From positions 1 through 64,000 of the forward strand of contig NBMC01000001.1 in assembly GCA_002084805.1 (NCBI GenBank): DNA of 64,000 nucleotides, given 5' to 3'. A program made the position numbers and the translations under genes. Below are positions 6,982-15,572 of the stretch, in pieces. The notes beneath the pieces were generated by a model that saw only the letters and a program-made list of their open reading frames with translations, did no database searches and was not told the DNA's origin. Source of the DNA: Spirochaetaceae bacterium 4572_59 (GTDB lineage Bacteria > Spirochaetota > Spirochaetia > DSM-2461). How positions within the stretch are numbered: the first letter of the stretch is position 1; each line of letters begins with the position of its first letter.

Positions 6982-9061
6982 CAGCCGCTTGATCCGTTTT
7001 ATACTTCATTTTCTATTGTTTCTGCTCTACTGGTCAGAATATGCCGGGAATCTGCCCTTTGCCCCTGGCCTGCTCCTATTTGTCTTACTTTATCTACTTA
7101 TCTCATTTGTGATGAGACATTCCTCCCTTTCTCTGATTTCCTCAGTGCTTGTAACAATTCTGCTGTTTATCATCTTTCCCTTGAATCGAATTTTTCTCAT
7201 TTTGACCTCAGGAATGAATCTGCCGGGAGATTTTGTTGCAGTTCTTTTTTCTGCTCTTTATTCTCTGATTCTTCTTCCTGTGCTGATCAGTACCTGGATA
7301 CGGTCACTTTCAGAACGTTTTGTGCGTTTCTATCTTCTGGAGCTTCTGTTATATGCCTGCGCTTTTGCCCTCTTCCTGGGGAAAAGGGATTGGAATCTTC
7401 AGGATTCTTCCGGGAGCCTTCTGCTCACATTTGCAACTTTGGGAATCAGTCTTACAGGAATGCTTATACTCCTTTTGAGCCAGGGCAAAGGATCTCTTTG
7501 TTTTAGCGTTCCCGGGGATTTTCTGCTTTTACTGATGATTCTGGTATTGGTCCTGATCCCTGTAAACAAACTATACCGGTCTGAATCTGTAAAGGAGGGA
7601 GGGGGTCTCCTGGAATCGAATATTTTTCACTTCGATTTTACAGACTATCTGACTCTGGAAAGCAAAATATCCATGAAGGATGAACTTGTTTTTCTCATGC
7701 AGAAGGAGGGGCCCGGAGAGCGTTGTTATTTGCGTCGTTTTGTTCTGGGTTCCTACTCTCCCGAGAAGGGATTTTTCAGGGATCCCGAAAATACCCCTGA
7801 ATCCTATAATCTTATTCTGCCGGATTATAAGATTCCCGAAAAACCAGTCTCCTGGGATGTCCCGGATTACAAAATGAGAGAGGCAGTTGAACAGAACCTT
7901 TTTTATATCAATTTTGATTCTGGAGCTTTTCTGGGAATGAATCAGCCCCTGGAGATTATTCCCTACTATAGCTGGGAAAACTCTTCTTTTTCCCGTATCT
8001 ATAAGCTGAACTCTTCAGTAAGTCAGGCAAATGTCTGGGATCTTCTCGGCTCTTCTTCTCCGGCGATTAGCCCGGAAAGCCGGGCATTTCTGGACTACTA
8101 TACAGAGAATAACGGAGATGAAGATATTCGTGACCTGGCAGAGGAGATCACCGGAGGCCTTAACGGGTATTACCGAAAGGTCGCGGCTATCGAGGATTAC
8201 CTGATTTCAGAATATTCCTACTCTTTGAATCCAGGTACAGCAGCAGAGGGAGATCAGCTGCGGCATTTTCTTTTTTCAGCAAAGAAGGGGTACTGCTCGT
8301 ATTTTGCTTTTTCCATGACTCTTTTGTGCAGAAGCCTGGGGATCCCTTCACGTGTGGTTCTCGGTTTCTGGGTGGATACAGGAAGTGAGGTCTTAAACTT
8401 TTATCCGGTGAATGCCAATCAGGCTCATGCCTGGGTTGAAGTATATTTCCCTGAATACGGGTGGATTGGTTTTGATCCAACATCCCAGACTCTGGCAGAG
8501 GGAGAGAATTTTGAGTTTGCCTCTTACAACCCGGAAGAGCTGGAGCCCTATATTCAGGAAATCCTGGCGAATCAGGAAAACCTGATTGTTTCGGATCTGA
8601 ACTTTGACGAATCCCAGACGGACCGAAGTCTTTTGATTCGTGAGAATCTGCAGAAACTTCAGGATCATCCGTTCAGGGTATTCTTTCTGCTTCTGCTCTT
8701 GCTGTGCTTTGCCAGTGTATTCAGAATGCTTAAGGCATTGAGTCCTTTTCCTTGTAATCAGAAGAGAGTCATTCCTTACTACAGGTGCTACAGTGCTCTC
8801 TATAGAACGCAGCTGTCCCTGAAGACGAAAGATTTATCACCTGCTGAGCTGGCACGCATAGGGAAGAGCGTGGGCGCTGAGGAATTCTATACATTTACAG
8901 AGAGTTATCTGGCTCTTCGTTTCAGCCCCAGCAGCGAAGATCTGCCTACCTGGTTTTATCGGGGCCGTTATCTGAGAAGGGAGCTGTATATCATGGCCGG
9001 AGTCAGGGGAGTCTTTCGTTTGCTTATATTCCTCTTAGTCCACGGTGGAGGGAAAAAATGA
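6965..9061 (+). CDS. Membrane-bound transglutaminase-like protein (TgpA type)
   Basis: The frame begins at GTG 6956, but ATG 6965 with AAAGGTGG at proper spacing is the better start, giving 698 residues. The N-terminal ~200 residues hold about six hydrophobic helices, followed by an extracytoplasmic region with a transglutaminase core. The catalytic triad is visible: Cys in KGYCSYFAF (about residue 444), His in QAHAWVEVY (about 486) and Asp in GFDPT (about 503). A further helix lies at about 570-590, with a cytoplasmic tail. This matches the DUF3488/TgpA layout found beside MoxR and DUF58 genes, and likely works with them on envelope proteins. It overlaps the next start codon by ATGA. Confidence 0.88.
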   Translation: MLLKTDSRLIRFILHFLLFLLYWSEYAGNLPFAPGLLLFVLLYLLISFVMRHSSLSLISSVLVTILLFIIFPLNRIFLILTSGMNLPGDFVAVLFSALYSLILLPVLISTWIRSLSERFVRFYLLELLLYACAFALFLGKRDWNLQDSSGSLLLTFATLGISLTGMLILLLSQGKGSLCFSVPGDFLLLLMILVLVLIPVNKLYRSESVKEGGGLLESNIFHFDFTDYLTLESKISMKDELVFLMQKEGPGERCYLRRFVLGSYSPEKGFFRDPENTPESYNLILPDYKIPEKPVSWDVPDYKMREAVEQNLFYINFDSGAFLGMNQPLEIIPYYSWENSSFSRIYKLNSSVSQANVWDLLGSSSPAISPESRAFLDYYTENNGDEDIRDLAEEITGGLNGYYRKVAAIEDYLISEYSYSLNPGTAAEGDQLRHFLFSAKKGYCSYFAFSMTLLCRSLGIPSRVVLGFWVDTGSEVLNFYPVNANQAHAWVEVYFPEYGWIGFDPTSQTLAEGENFEFASYNPEELEPYIQEILANQENLIVSDLNFDESQTDRSLLIRENLQKLQDHPFRVFFLLLLLLCFASVFRMLKALSPFPCNQKRVIPYYRCYSALYRTQLSLKTKDLSPAELARIGKSVGAEEFYTFTESYLALRFSPSSEDLPTWFYRGRYLRRELYIMAGVRGVFRLLIFLLVHGGGKK

Positions 9062-10791
9062 GAAAGAAGACACTATTTCTCCTGACAGTTTTCTTTATGG
9101 CTTTTTCTCTGTTCTGTGATAGCTCCGAAGATCTTCTTGATGAGATTGATCGTGCTGTGAAGGCTGAGTTTTATAATCGGGCCATCAGCTTAGCGAATAA
9201 GGGCGGAAAACTGTATCCGGAGGATTCCCGTTTTCCCCTTACAGAAGGAGATCTTTATGCTAGCCGGAAGCTGTATAATCTGGCTCTGTCTTCCTATGAG
9301 AAGGCTGAAACTTTAAACCGTTCCGATAGGAAGATCAGAGAGGAAATTGCGTCTGTACTGGGCCTTCTGGACCGCAATGAAGAGGCTTTACTATACCTGG
9401 AAGGGCTGGCCGAAGAGATTGACGACTACCGGATTCTGGATGATCTGGGATGGGCATATTTTAAAACCCACCAGCCGGAAAAAGGGATTCCCCTGCTGGA
9501 GAAGGCGATAGAACGGGAGTTTCATAAATCACTGGCCCTGACTCTGGGAACTCTTTATTCCGAGGTCAATAATGTGGTTCTGTGCAGGAAGTCCTACCTG
9601 GCCTCTATTGACGCTGCTCTGAAAGACGGGGACAGTTATTTTGCTTCTGTGGCTTATTATAACCTGTCTCTCGCAGAACAGTCTTTCTACTCCTACGAAA
9701 AAGCCATCGAATATGCCGGTCTCTCTCTTGAACAGATGGAGCGGGCAGGAGGTCATCTTGCCCTGGGCGATCTGTATCTGACTAAAGGGGATTACCCTGC
9801 CGCTGCACAGGAAATCCGGAAGGCCGCTCCTCTTGATCAAACTCCTCTCTCTTCTATGAATCTGGCATCTCTTTTTTGTTTACAGGGGAAACTGGACGCG
9901 GCTCTTTACGAAGCTGATGCCATCAGGAATCTGTCTGATGACTCTTGGATGTACTATTTCGGGATTGATTCGCAGCAGTTTGATACGGATCTGAATGAGC
10001 TGTACCGGGATATCTATAAGGGCCTCTACCATAGGGAACGGCTTACTGCTGTGAGGGGCTTTATCGGCAAATTCAAACATTTATCCAGGGTGGCAGTTTA
10101 CTATTTTCGTTACCGGTATTATGATTCTCAATTCCGTTTTCTGGCCTATGGGCTGGGGCGGACCCAGTGGAAGAGGAGTTCTTCTCTCAGGGGAGCCCTC
10201 ACTCTTGCCTCTGCAGCTCAGGGATTCAGACAGCCTGCGGAGAAGTATCTCCTGAAGGCCAGAGAACTGGAAGCGGGGGATCCTCTTTCTGTTCCCTGGT
10301 ATGATCTTGAAATTGGAAGAGAGACAAGGAATCTTTCTCTGCTACTACGGGGATTGAATTCGTTTCAGAAAACATGGGAAGCCCGTGCTGTGGAAGATAG
10401 CTACAGGGAGATTCTGTTTCTCAGGAAAGGGGGCTTGAAAACGCCAGAATCCATTGAAGCATCTGTTTCCGTGTTCCGCCAGAATTCCGGAGGGCTAAGA
10501 CAGTATGGTCTGAAACTTCCTCTTCATTTGACCATGAGCGGTTCGGATCTTTCCAGGGAGAAAAGAATATTCAGTAGATATATCTCTTCTAACGGATTTT
10601 ATCTGACAGAGAGTTTTACCGGTTCAGAACCATATCTCAGACTCCATAAAGTTTCTGACAAATTCTATAGCTATACCATCTCATGGCCGGATGGTTCCAT
10701 TCTTACGTCTGGACGGATACATGCACAGAAGAGTATGGGGCAGACCGCTTATGAACTCTCAGTTTCTCTGGCAGAGTCTGTTTTCCCCTGA
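9058..10791 (+). CDS. Exported TPR-repeat protein
   Basis: 577 residues. An N-terminal hydrophobic signal (residues 1-20) ends in FSLFC; a relaxed spirochaetal lipobox is possible but not certain. Helical repeats between about 25 and 330 fit the TPR pattern (for example YNLALSSYEKAETLNR, EEALLYLEGLAEEI, PEKGIPLLEKAIERE). The C-terminal third is different and not recognised. ATGA overlap with the transglutaminase gene makes it the fourth member of the MoxR operon, probably a periplasmic scaffold for that system. Its 3' end overlaps the convergent U32 gene by 43 bases. Confidence 0.8.
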   Translation: MRKKTLFLLTVFFMAFSLFCDSSEDLLDEIDRAVKAEFYNRAISLANKGGKLYPEDSRFPLTEGDLYASRKLYNLALSSYEKAETLNRSDRKIREEIASVLGLLDRNEEALLYLEGLAEEIDDYRILDDLGWAYFKTHQPEKGIPLLEKAIEREFHKSLALTLGTLYSEVNNVVLCRKSYLASIDAALKDGDSYFASVAYYNLSLAEQSFYSYEKAIEYAGLSLEQMERAGGHLALGDLYLTKGDYPAAAQEIRKAAPLDQTPLSSMNLASLFCLQGKLDAALYEADAIRNLSDDSWMYYFGIDSQQFDTDLNELYRDIYKGLYHRERLTAVRGFIGKFKHLSRVAVYYFRYRYYDSQFRFLAYGLGRTQWKRSSSLRGALTLASAAQGFRQPAEKYLLKARELEAGDPLSVPWYDLEIGRETRNLSLLLRGLNSFQKTWEARAVEDSYREILFLRKGGLKTPESIEASVSVFRQNSGGLRQYGLKLPLHLTMSGSDLSREKRIFSRYISSNGFYLTESFTGSEPYLRLHKVSDKFYSYTISWPDGSILTSGRIHAQKSMGQTAYELSVSLAESVFP

Positions 10792-12929
10792 AATACCCAG
10801 CTTATGCAGTCCTGCACCAGAACGGTATAGTTTTTGCCGTTCTGTTCCAGAGAGTACCTTTCTGACCGGCTGCAGTTTTTACAGGACTGATGAAGAGAGT
10901 GTTTTTTAAAACAGTTTCTGCTGATAAACAGAGGCAAATCCATTTTCTCTTCTTTCTTACTGCCTATCACAGACATCCCTTCTGTCAGTTCTTCAGTAGA
11001 GGCTTCCACCCATCCGTAACAACCTATGAATTTTCCCGGTAGTAATGTACTAAAAAAGAGAAGGGAGGCCCTGTTCGCCGCCAGTAATCCTGTATCAATA
11101 ATATAGGAATTGTTTCTGAATTCCTTCATACGGAACAGGCCTATGTGTCCCCAATTATTCAATCCAAAAATCCGGGTTTCTGTGTCTTTAGAAAATTTTC
11201 TTATCATGGTGAGAAAATCTTCTTCCTTTTCTGGAAGCTGGAGAGGAGAGAGGGGAATAAAGAAATCCTTTCCCCTGGATCCCGGTTTTGCCTGATTCTC
11301 TCGATGAGCAAAATCTGTAAGATAGGGAAGTTCTGTGTTGAGAGGAGCCCAGGATCTTCGGGATGGCAGCTTCTCCGCATCCGTTGTTCTCAGAAATATC
11401 TGCCACTCTTTTTCAAGAGATTCCACTATAAACGTTTTCTTTTCTTCCTGCTTTTTCAGAATTTGATCCTGTAAGAGTCTGTACAGTTCCTGCCGGATTT
11501 TTTTTATGCGGGAAGGAACGAGGAAGAGATCTTTCCCCGTTCTTGTGGCATCGGGAAAATAAAGGGTATCAATAACAAAATCGAACACTCCGGATTTCGC
11601 CATTTCAAGCCGGAGTTTTTCCTGCAGAATAGATTGGCCCTGAGCCGCTTCTGTCTGAATTTCAAAGTCATGCTGAAAATCCCATGAGGGGATGCTTACG
11701 GTCATCTTATCCGGAGCTATGAGGATGTCTGCTTTCAGGGCTCTTTTATATTTTTGAAATGATTCAGCCTTTATCTCTTTCCAGTGATGATTGTGTGATT
11801 GTACTTTGTAAATTATTGTTCCCACCGCGGGACTTTTTTCAGCAGAGTAGATGCTTATCTCTCCCGCTATTGAGGAGTTTCTCTTGTCTGTAAAACTTAA
11901 AGCAAAGTGTACGGCTTGTTTCTTTCGATCGAAGAACATCAGTCCATCCCTTCTGTGAAGAGTGACTGATGACTTAAGGGTAATCTTGTTTCCATAGCTA
12001 TTCACTACTTTTCCGGCAGGGATCCCAAGATGGGAAGGGTAGTCCATATTAATCATGTCCTCACCTTTCTGACAGAAGAGGTGACCCTTAACGGGTTTTC
12101 GTGAATAGGCAATACGGAGATCTTTTTCCAGTTCCGGCAGGGCGTCCGGATCTTTCCGGTCAAGAATATGTCTGTAGTAACGGGATACTGCTGCTGCATA
12201 GGCCGGGGATTTCATTCTTCCCTCAATCTTCAGAGAGGAGACCCCCGCATCTGCAATGCGTAGAACCTCCGGACCCGCACAGAGATCATTACAGGAAAAG
12301 AAATATCCCCTCTCTCCGGAGTGCTTGAACCAAGTCCTGCAGATCTGACCGCAGTCTCCTCTGTTTCCGGAACGGTTAAGAAGCAGTCCTGATGCCAGGC
12401 ACATTCCGGAGAAGCTATAGCATTGGGCTCCGTGTATAAAGACTTCCAGTTCTATGTGAGGATATTTTTCGTGTAATTTGCTGATTTCCTGTATGGTCAG
12501 TTCTCGGGGAAGTACGATTCGAGTGAACCCGGCATCCTCCAGGGCTTTAATCCCCCAGCTGTTATGCACAGACATCTGTGTGGATGCATGTAGTTCCAGA
12601 TGAGGAAAGTGGTCCTTTGCGATTTTTATCAGTCCGGGATCCTGAACAATCAGGCCATCCGGGGATAGTTCGGACACAGCGTTAAGGAGATTTATCAGCT
12701 GGGGGAACTCTGAATCCTTTATAATGGTGTTGATGGCCAGATATATTTTTTTATCTCTGTCCAGGGTCCACTTTCTAAGGCGGCTCAGCTGATCAATGCT
12801 CAGGTTTTTAGCTGCTTTGCGGGCGGAAAAAGTCTGCAGGCCACAGTAGACCGCATCCGCTCCGTTTTCTAAGGCCGCCAGAGAGGATTCAAAGCTGCCG
12901 CCGGGGGCCAGGAGTTCTGTTCTGTTCAT
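10749..12929 (-). CDS. U32 family protein, RlhA/YdcP-like
   Basis: 726 residues with the N-terminal U32 TIM-barrel (MNRTELLAPGGSFESS, then ADAVYCG and HASTQMSVHN) and the cysteine-rich iron-sulphur stretch around GMCLASGLLLNRSGNRGDCGQICR (split over about 175-200). A long C-terminal half of about 450 residues is typical of the RlhA/YdcP subgroup, which hydroxylates a cytidine of 23S rRNA, rather than of the shorter collagenase-like proteins. A C-terminal cysteine group (CFKKH, CKNCSR) may be a second metal site. No ribosome-binding site: TAGATT lies six bases before the ATG, so it is probably leaderless. Confidence 0.8.
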   Translation of the reverse strand: MNRTELLAPGGSFESSLAALENGADAVYCGLQTFSARKAAKNLSIDQLSRLRKWTLDRDKKIYLAINTIIKDSEFPQLINLLNAVSELSPDGLIVQDPGLIKIAKDHFPHLELHASTQMSVHNSWGIKALEDAGFTRIVLPRELTIQEISKLHEKYPHIELEVFIHGAQCYSFSGMCLASGLLLNRSGNRGDCGQICRTWFKHSGERGYFFSCNDLCAGPEVLRIADAGVSSLKIEGRMKSPAYAAAVSRYYRHILDRKDPDALPELEKDLRIAYSRKPVKGHLFCQKGEDMINMDYPSHLGIPAGKVVNSYGNKITLKSSVTLHRRDGLMFFDRKKQAVHFALSFTDKRNSSIAGEISIYSAEKSPAVGTIIYKVQSHNHHWKEIKAESFQKYKRALKADILIAPDKMTVSIPSWDFQHDFEIQTEAAQGQSILQEKLRLEMAKSGVFDFVIDTLYFPDATRTGKDLFLVPSRIKKIRQELYRLLQDQILKKQEEKKTFIVESLEKEWQIFLRTTDAEKLPSRRSWAPLNTELPYLTDFAHRENQAKPGSRGKDFFIPLSPLQLPEKEEDFLTMIRKFSKDTETRIFGLNNWGHIGLFRMKEFRNNSYIIDTGLLAANRASLLFFSTLLPGKFIGCYGWVEASTEELTEGMSVIGSKKEEKMDLPLFISRNCFKKHSLHQSCKNCSRSERYSLEQNGKNYTVLVQDCISWVFQGKTDSARETESS

Positions 12930-12999
12930 CTGCAGAATCTAACATTGCAGTTTCGCTTTGTATAGTTTGTCCTGCTGTGTTTCTGATATAATATCTACT
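12930..12999. promoter_or_regulatory. Divergent promoter region between the U32 and transferase genes
   Basis: This 70-base gap holds, for the minus strand, TATACA (12959-12964), 17 bases, TAGATT (12936-12941), then six bases to the U32 ATG. For the plus strand TATAAT (12987-12992) is seven bases before the ATG at 13000, with only a weak -35. Neither gene has a ribosome-binding site, so both probably start leaderless from here. Confidence 0.55.
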
Positions 13000-13584
13000 A
13001 TGAAGATCCTTTCCGAGTCTGAAATTTCCAAATCAAGCGACTGTCCCTACCTGAAGGGAATGCCATATAAACAGGAATATTTTTGCGCCTATGGCGTAGA
13101 TAGCTCTGAATTCCAAACTCTGCTGGATCAACGCTGGCGACGTTTTGGAATCGTTTTTTTCCGACCGGTCTGTCCTGATTGCATGAAATGTATTCCCATC
13201 CGGGTGGATGTTTCCCGTTTCAAACCAAGCTCCAGTCAGCGGCGGGTGCTGAAGAAAAACAGGGAGACCACGGTGCTGTTCTCTGAACTGACTTACAGGG
13301 AGGACTTATTTGCGGTTTATGAAAAACACAGCCGTATTAAGTTTGATCAGACTGTGACGGAAGAAGAGTTTTTCAGAAACTTTTTTCAACCGGCAGTTCC
13401 TTCCTTTCAATCGGAATTCTATGTGGATGAGAAGCTTATCGGTTTTGGTATTCTTGATGAATCAGGCAGTGGTTTGAGTACGGTGTATTTCTCATACGAT
13501 CCTGATTACAGTTCTTTAAGCCCCGGTACTTACAGCATTCTGGAGAGTGGATTGCTGAAGAGAGTTTTAAATCAGACCGTATGA
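13000..13584 (+). CDS. bpt: Arginyl/leucyl-tRNA--protein transferase (Ate1/Bpt type), C-terminally short
   Basis: Transfers an aminoacyl group from tRNA to protein N-termini, feeding the N-degron pathway. Family signatures are clear: CPYLKGMPYKQEYF, the FFRPVCPDCMKCIPIRV cysteine motif, SSSQRRVLKKN, and the SYDPDY..SLSPGTYSIL stretch. At 194 residues it is about 40-50 shorter than typical members: the conserved C-terminal block after that point, with its GYY..GC..M.YK-like segment, is absent. The stop lies 18 bases inside the end of the convergent antiporter gene, and no continuation is seen in the other plus frames. The start is ATG 13000; an upstream TTG frame exists but has no support. Function is uncertain because of the truncation. 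Confidence 0.82.
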   Translation: MKILSESEISKSSDCPYLKGMPYKQEYFCAYGVDSSEFQTLLDQRWRRFGIVFFRPVCPDCMKCIPIRVDVSRFKPSSSQRRVLKKNRETTVLFSELTYREDLFAVYEKHSRIKFDQTVTEEEFFRNFFQPAVPSFQSEFYVDEKLIGFGILDESGSGLSTVYFSYDPDYSSLSPGTYSILESGLLKRVLNQTV

Positions 13585-14412
13585 TGTCCCTATGAAATAG
13601 GCATAAAACAGCAGAAGCAGAATGCCCTCAAAACGGTAAACTTTTTTATCCTGAAGTATGAATATGCACATCACAGTCGATCCCAGGAAAAAGGGCAGAA
13701 TCTTAACAGGAAAATTTTCTGTTATTTTTAGAGTACCGAAAAAGGCGCTTACACCCATGACCGCAAATGTGTTGAAAATATTGGAACCAATGACATTTCC
13801 CACGGCCATTTCGCCTTTTCCTTTTCTGGCTGCCTGGATGGATACCATTACCTCCGGAAGTGATGTTCCGAAGGCTACCGCTGTTAGAGCAATGATTTCA
13901 GTTCCGATACCAATGATCTCAGAAATCTTTACAACTGAACGTACGGTGATATCCGCCCCGATTGTAATCCCAATGGGACAGAGAATCAGGATAAGCCATG
14001 TTTTAAATCCCAATCTTTCTTTGTCTTCCTCATCCTGAAGCTGTTCTGCAATGGATCTGCCAGTCATAGAATGGTACAGATATAGGCCCAGTCCCAGAAG
14101 ACAGATAACTGCTTCTGCGGTGGTAAAATTCAGGTCAAATGTCATAAGAGAGAGGAGTATGGTGGAACCTACAAAGAAGGGGATATCTGCTCTGAAAATA
14201 TCATGATGTATTGTATAGGAGCTGGCAAACAGGGCACTGACTCCCAAAACCAGAAAAATATTGGTAATATTGATAATGACAACACCGATAACAAAGCCGG
14301 GAAGGTTGAAATGAACGCCCACAGTCTCCGCAGAACCTATAAACCAGTCAGAGCTGTAGCTGAGCAGTAATAATCCGGCACAAAGGGCCAGTATCCATAT
14401 TATCAGGGTCAT
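13567..14412 (-). CDS. CaCA-family Na+/Ca2+ antiporter with the alpha-1 repeat missing
   Basis: Inner-membrane antiporter of the YrbG/CaCA family, 281 residues against the usual 310-325. Only the second alpha repeat is intact: IALTAVAFGTSLPEVMVS with GNVIGSNIFNTFAVMG. At the first repeat the protein reads GFVIGVVIINITNIFLVLGV. The expected GTS.PE motif, the connecting helix and GN..GSN are gone, as though about 35-40 residues had been removed in frame. Because both alpha repeats form the ion-binding site in characterised members, transport function is doubtful. The gene overlaps the convergent transferase gene by 18 bases. Confidence 0.85.
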   Translation of the reverse strand: MTLIIWILALCAGLLLLSYSSDWFIGSAETVGVHFNLPGFVIGVVIINITNIFLVLGVSALFASSYTIHHDIFRADIPFFVGSTILLSLMTFDLNFTTAEAVICLLGLGLYLYHSMTGRSIAEQLQDEEDKERLGFKTWLILILCPIGITIGADITVRSVVKISEIIGIGTEIIALTAVAFGTSLPEVMVSIQAARKGKGEMAVGNVIGSNIFNTFAVMGVSAFFGTLKITENFPVKILPFFLGSTVMCIFILQDKKVYRFEGILLLLFYAYFIGTSYGLI

Positions 14413-14508
14413 TCATCTCACCTATCATTTTTTTTGAAATAATACTATTTCAGCTTGAAATGGGGAATGCATTAAAAGAGCTTTTGAAAAAAAATATCCT
14501 GTAAGGGG

Positions 14509-14537
14509 TTGTTTCCTTTTTCGTTATTATATATAAA
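14509..14537 (+). promoter_or_regulatory. Promoter of tRNA-Gly
   Basis: TTGTTT (14509-14514), 17-base spacer, TATAAA (14532-14537). The likely start site is about seven bases upstream of the mature tRNA end. Confidence 0.65.
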
Positions 14538-14550
14538 TATTCTTATGAAT

Positions 14551-14622
14551 GCGAAAGTAGCTCAGCGGTAGAGCTCCACCTTGCCAAGGTGGATGTCGCG
14601 GGTTCAATTCCCGTCTTTCGCT
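14551..14622 (+). tRNA. tRNA-Gly (anticodon GCC)
   Basis: A 72-base cloverleaf. The acceptor GCGAAAG pairs with CTTTCGC, the D-stem is GCTC/GAGC, the anticodon stem CCACC/GGTGG has loop TTGCCAA (anticodon GCC), and the T-arm is GCGGG/CCCGT with TTCAATT. Discriminator U; CCA is not encoded. Confidence 0.96.
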
Positions 14623-14632
14623 AATAGTTATA

Positions 14633-14660
14633 GACCAGCTCGAAGAGCTGGTCTCTTTTT
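14633..14660 (+). terminator. Terminator of tRNA-Gly
   Basis: Perfect 9-bp stem GACCAGCTC (14633-14641), loop GAA, GAGCTGGTC (14645-14653), followed by TCTTTTT. Confidence 0.85.
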
Positions 14661-14933
14661 GTTTATAAATCTACGGGAATTGAAGAATGTGGACTTAGTC
14701 GCACAGTTTTGCAAACCCATAAAGGCCAGGGACTGCGGGATAAGATTATTGCTGCGAGTTGCATAGTGCAACCCGGCAGGAATGCCGGTTCATCTTCCCT
14801 CTTTTGACAATAAAATAGTATTCATTGTTACCCACTCCTCCGAAGGGGTAGCTGTTAAAATTACATTTCTTTTGCGAATTCCGCCATGCCGTATTTGGCA
14901 GCTTCTAAAAAAAAATTATTTTCAAAAATAGTC
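14661..14933. other. Non-coding stretch with two abutting perfect hairpins
   Basis: No convincing gene lies between the tRNA-Gly terminator and the rubrerythrin promoter; a short open frame over the tRNA is a by-product. Two 6-bp hairpins abut without linker: GTTGCA-TAG-TGCAAC (14758-14772) and CCGGCA-GGAA-TGCCGG (14773-14788), the second with a GNRA loop. Upstream, GCACAG, GCAAACC and GGGAC occur in that order between 14701 and 14735. This may be part of a structured RNA, but I see no good promoter for it and the identity is open. Confidence 0.35.
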
Positions 14934-14962
14934 TTGATCTCTCAGGTGAAGTAGTGTATTAT
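14934..14962 (+). promoter_or_regulatory. Promoter of the rubrerythrin gene
   Basis: TTGATC (14934-14939), 17-base spacer, TATTAT (14957-14962). The predicted start site near 14969 lies inside the inverted repeat described next. Confidence 0.7.
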
Positions 14963-14989
14963 TTAGTAATAATAGTTACTATTACTAAA
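14962..14989. promoter_or_regulatory. Palindromic operator over the rubrerythrin start site
   Basis: Perfect 10-bp arms TTTAGTAATA (14962-14971) and TATTACTAAA (14980-14989) with an 8-base centre. It begins at the last base of the -10 box, covers the predicted start site and stops at the AAGGAG ribosome-binding site. That position is ideal for a repressor; a PerR/Fur-like peroxide or redox regulator is the natural guess for a peroxidase gene, but the half-site does not by itself prove the family. Confidence 0.6.
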
Positions 14990-15000
14990 GGAGCTAATCT

Positions 15001-15546
15001 ATGAAAAAATTCATCTGTTCGGTCTGCGGTTATGTTTACGAGGGAGATACTCCACCCGAGTTTTGTCCTCAGTGTAAAGCTCCCAGAGAAAAATTTCGAG
15101 AACAGTCCAGTGATAAACTGATCTGGGCCGATCAGCATTTCGTTGGTACAGCACAGGGTGTGGATGCAGAAGTTCTGGAAGATTTGAAACAGAATTTTAT
15201 GGCTGAGTGTACCGAAGTCGGTATGTACCTTGCCATGAGTCGTCAGGCAGATAGAGAGGGTTATCCTGAAGTAGCGGAATCCTATAAAAGAATAGCCTGG
15301 GAAGAAGCGGAACATGCGGCAAAATTTGCCGAACTTTTGGGAGAAGTTGTTACGGATTCTACAAAAAAGAATCTGGAAATGCGTGCTGCTGCGGAAAATG
15401 GAGCCTGTGCCGGTAAAAAACAGCTTGCCACCAGAGCAAAAGAGCTGAATTACGATGCAATTCATGATACGGTACATGAAATGTGTAAAGATGAAGCCAG
15501 ACACGGATGTATTTTTGAAGGACTTCTAAACAGATATTTCAAATAA
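15001..15546 (+). CDS. Rubrerythrin-type peroxidase with N-terminal rubredoxin domain
   Basis: Cytoplasmic diiron peroxidase of oxidative-stress defence in anaerobes, 181 residues. The rubredoxin centre is N-terminal: [10 protein letters not shown] and [11 protein letters not shown] (about residues 6-33), i.e. the reversed domain order of 'reverse rubrerythrins'. The four-helix diiron domain follows, with ligands in [25 protein letters not shown] and [19 protein letters not shown] is 7 bases before the ATG. It is a single-gene unit with its own promoter, operator and terminator, pointing to induction by peroxide or oxygen. Confidence 0.93.
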   Translation: MKKFICSVCGYVYEGDTPPEFCPQCKAPREKFREQSSDKLIWADQHFVGTAQGVDAEVLEDLKQNFMAECTEVGMYLAMSRQADREGYPEVAESYKRIAWEEAEHAAKFAELLGEVVTDSTKKNLEMRAAAENGACAGKKQLATRAKELNYDAIHDTVHEMCKDEARHGCIFEGLLNRYFK

Positions 15547-15572
15547 AAAAAATATTGCTGTTTTTAATTCAG

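Noticed and set aside
14581-14766. 61-residue ORF overlapping tRNA-Gly
   Set aside because: It starts in the anticodon arm and covers the terminator; no ribosome-binding site or recognisable product.
14700-14790. Firm call of a c-di-GMP-I riboswitch
   Set aside because: Short sequence blocks match in order but the required stems do not form well, and a promoter for the downstream gene lies between it and the coding sequence.
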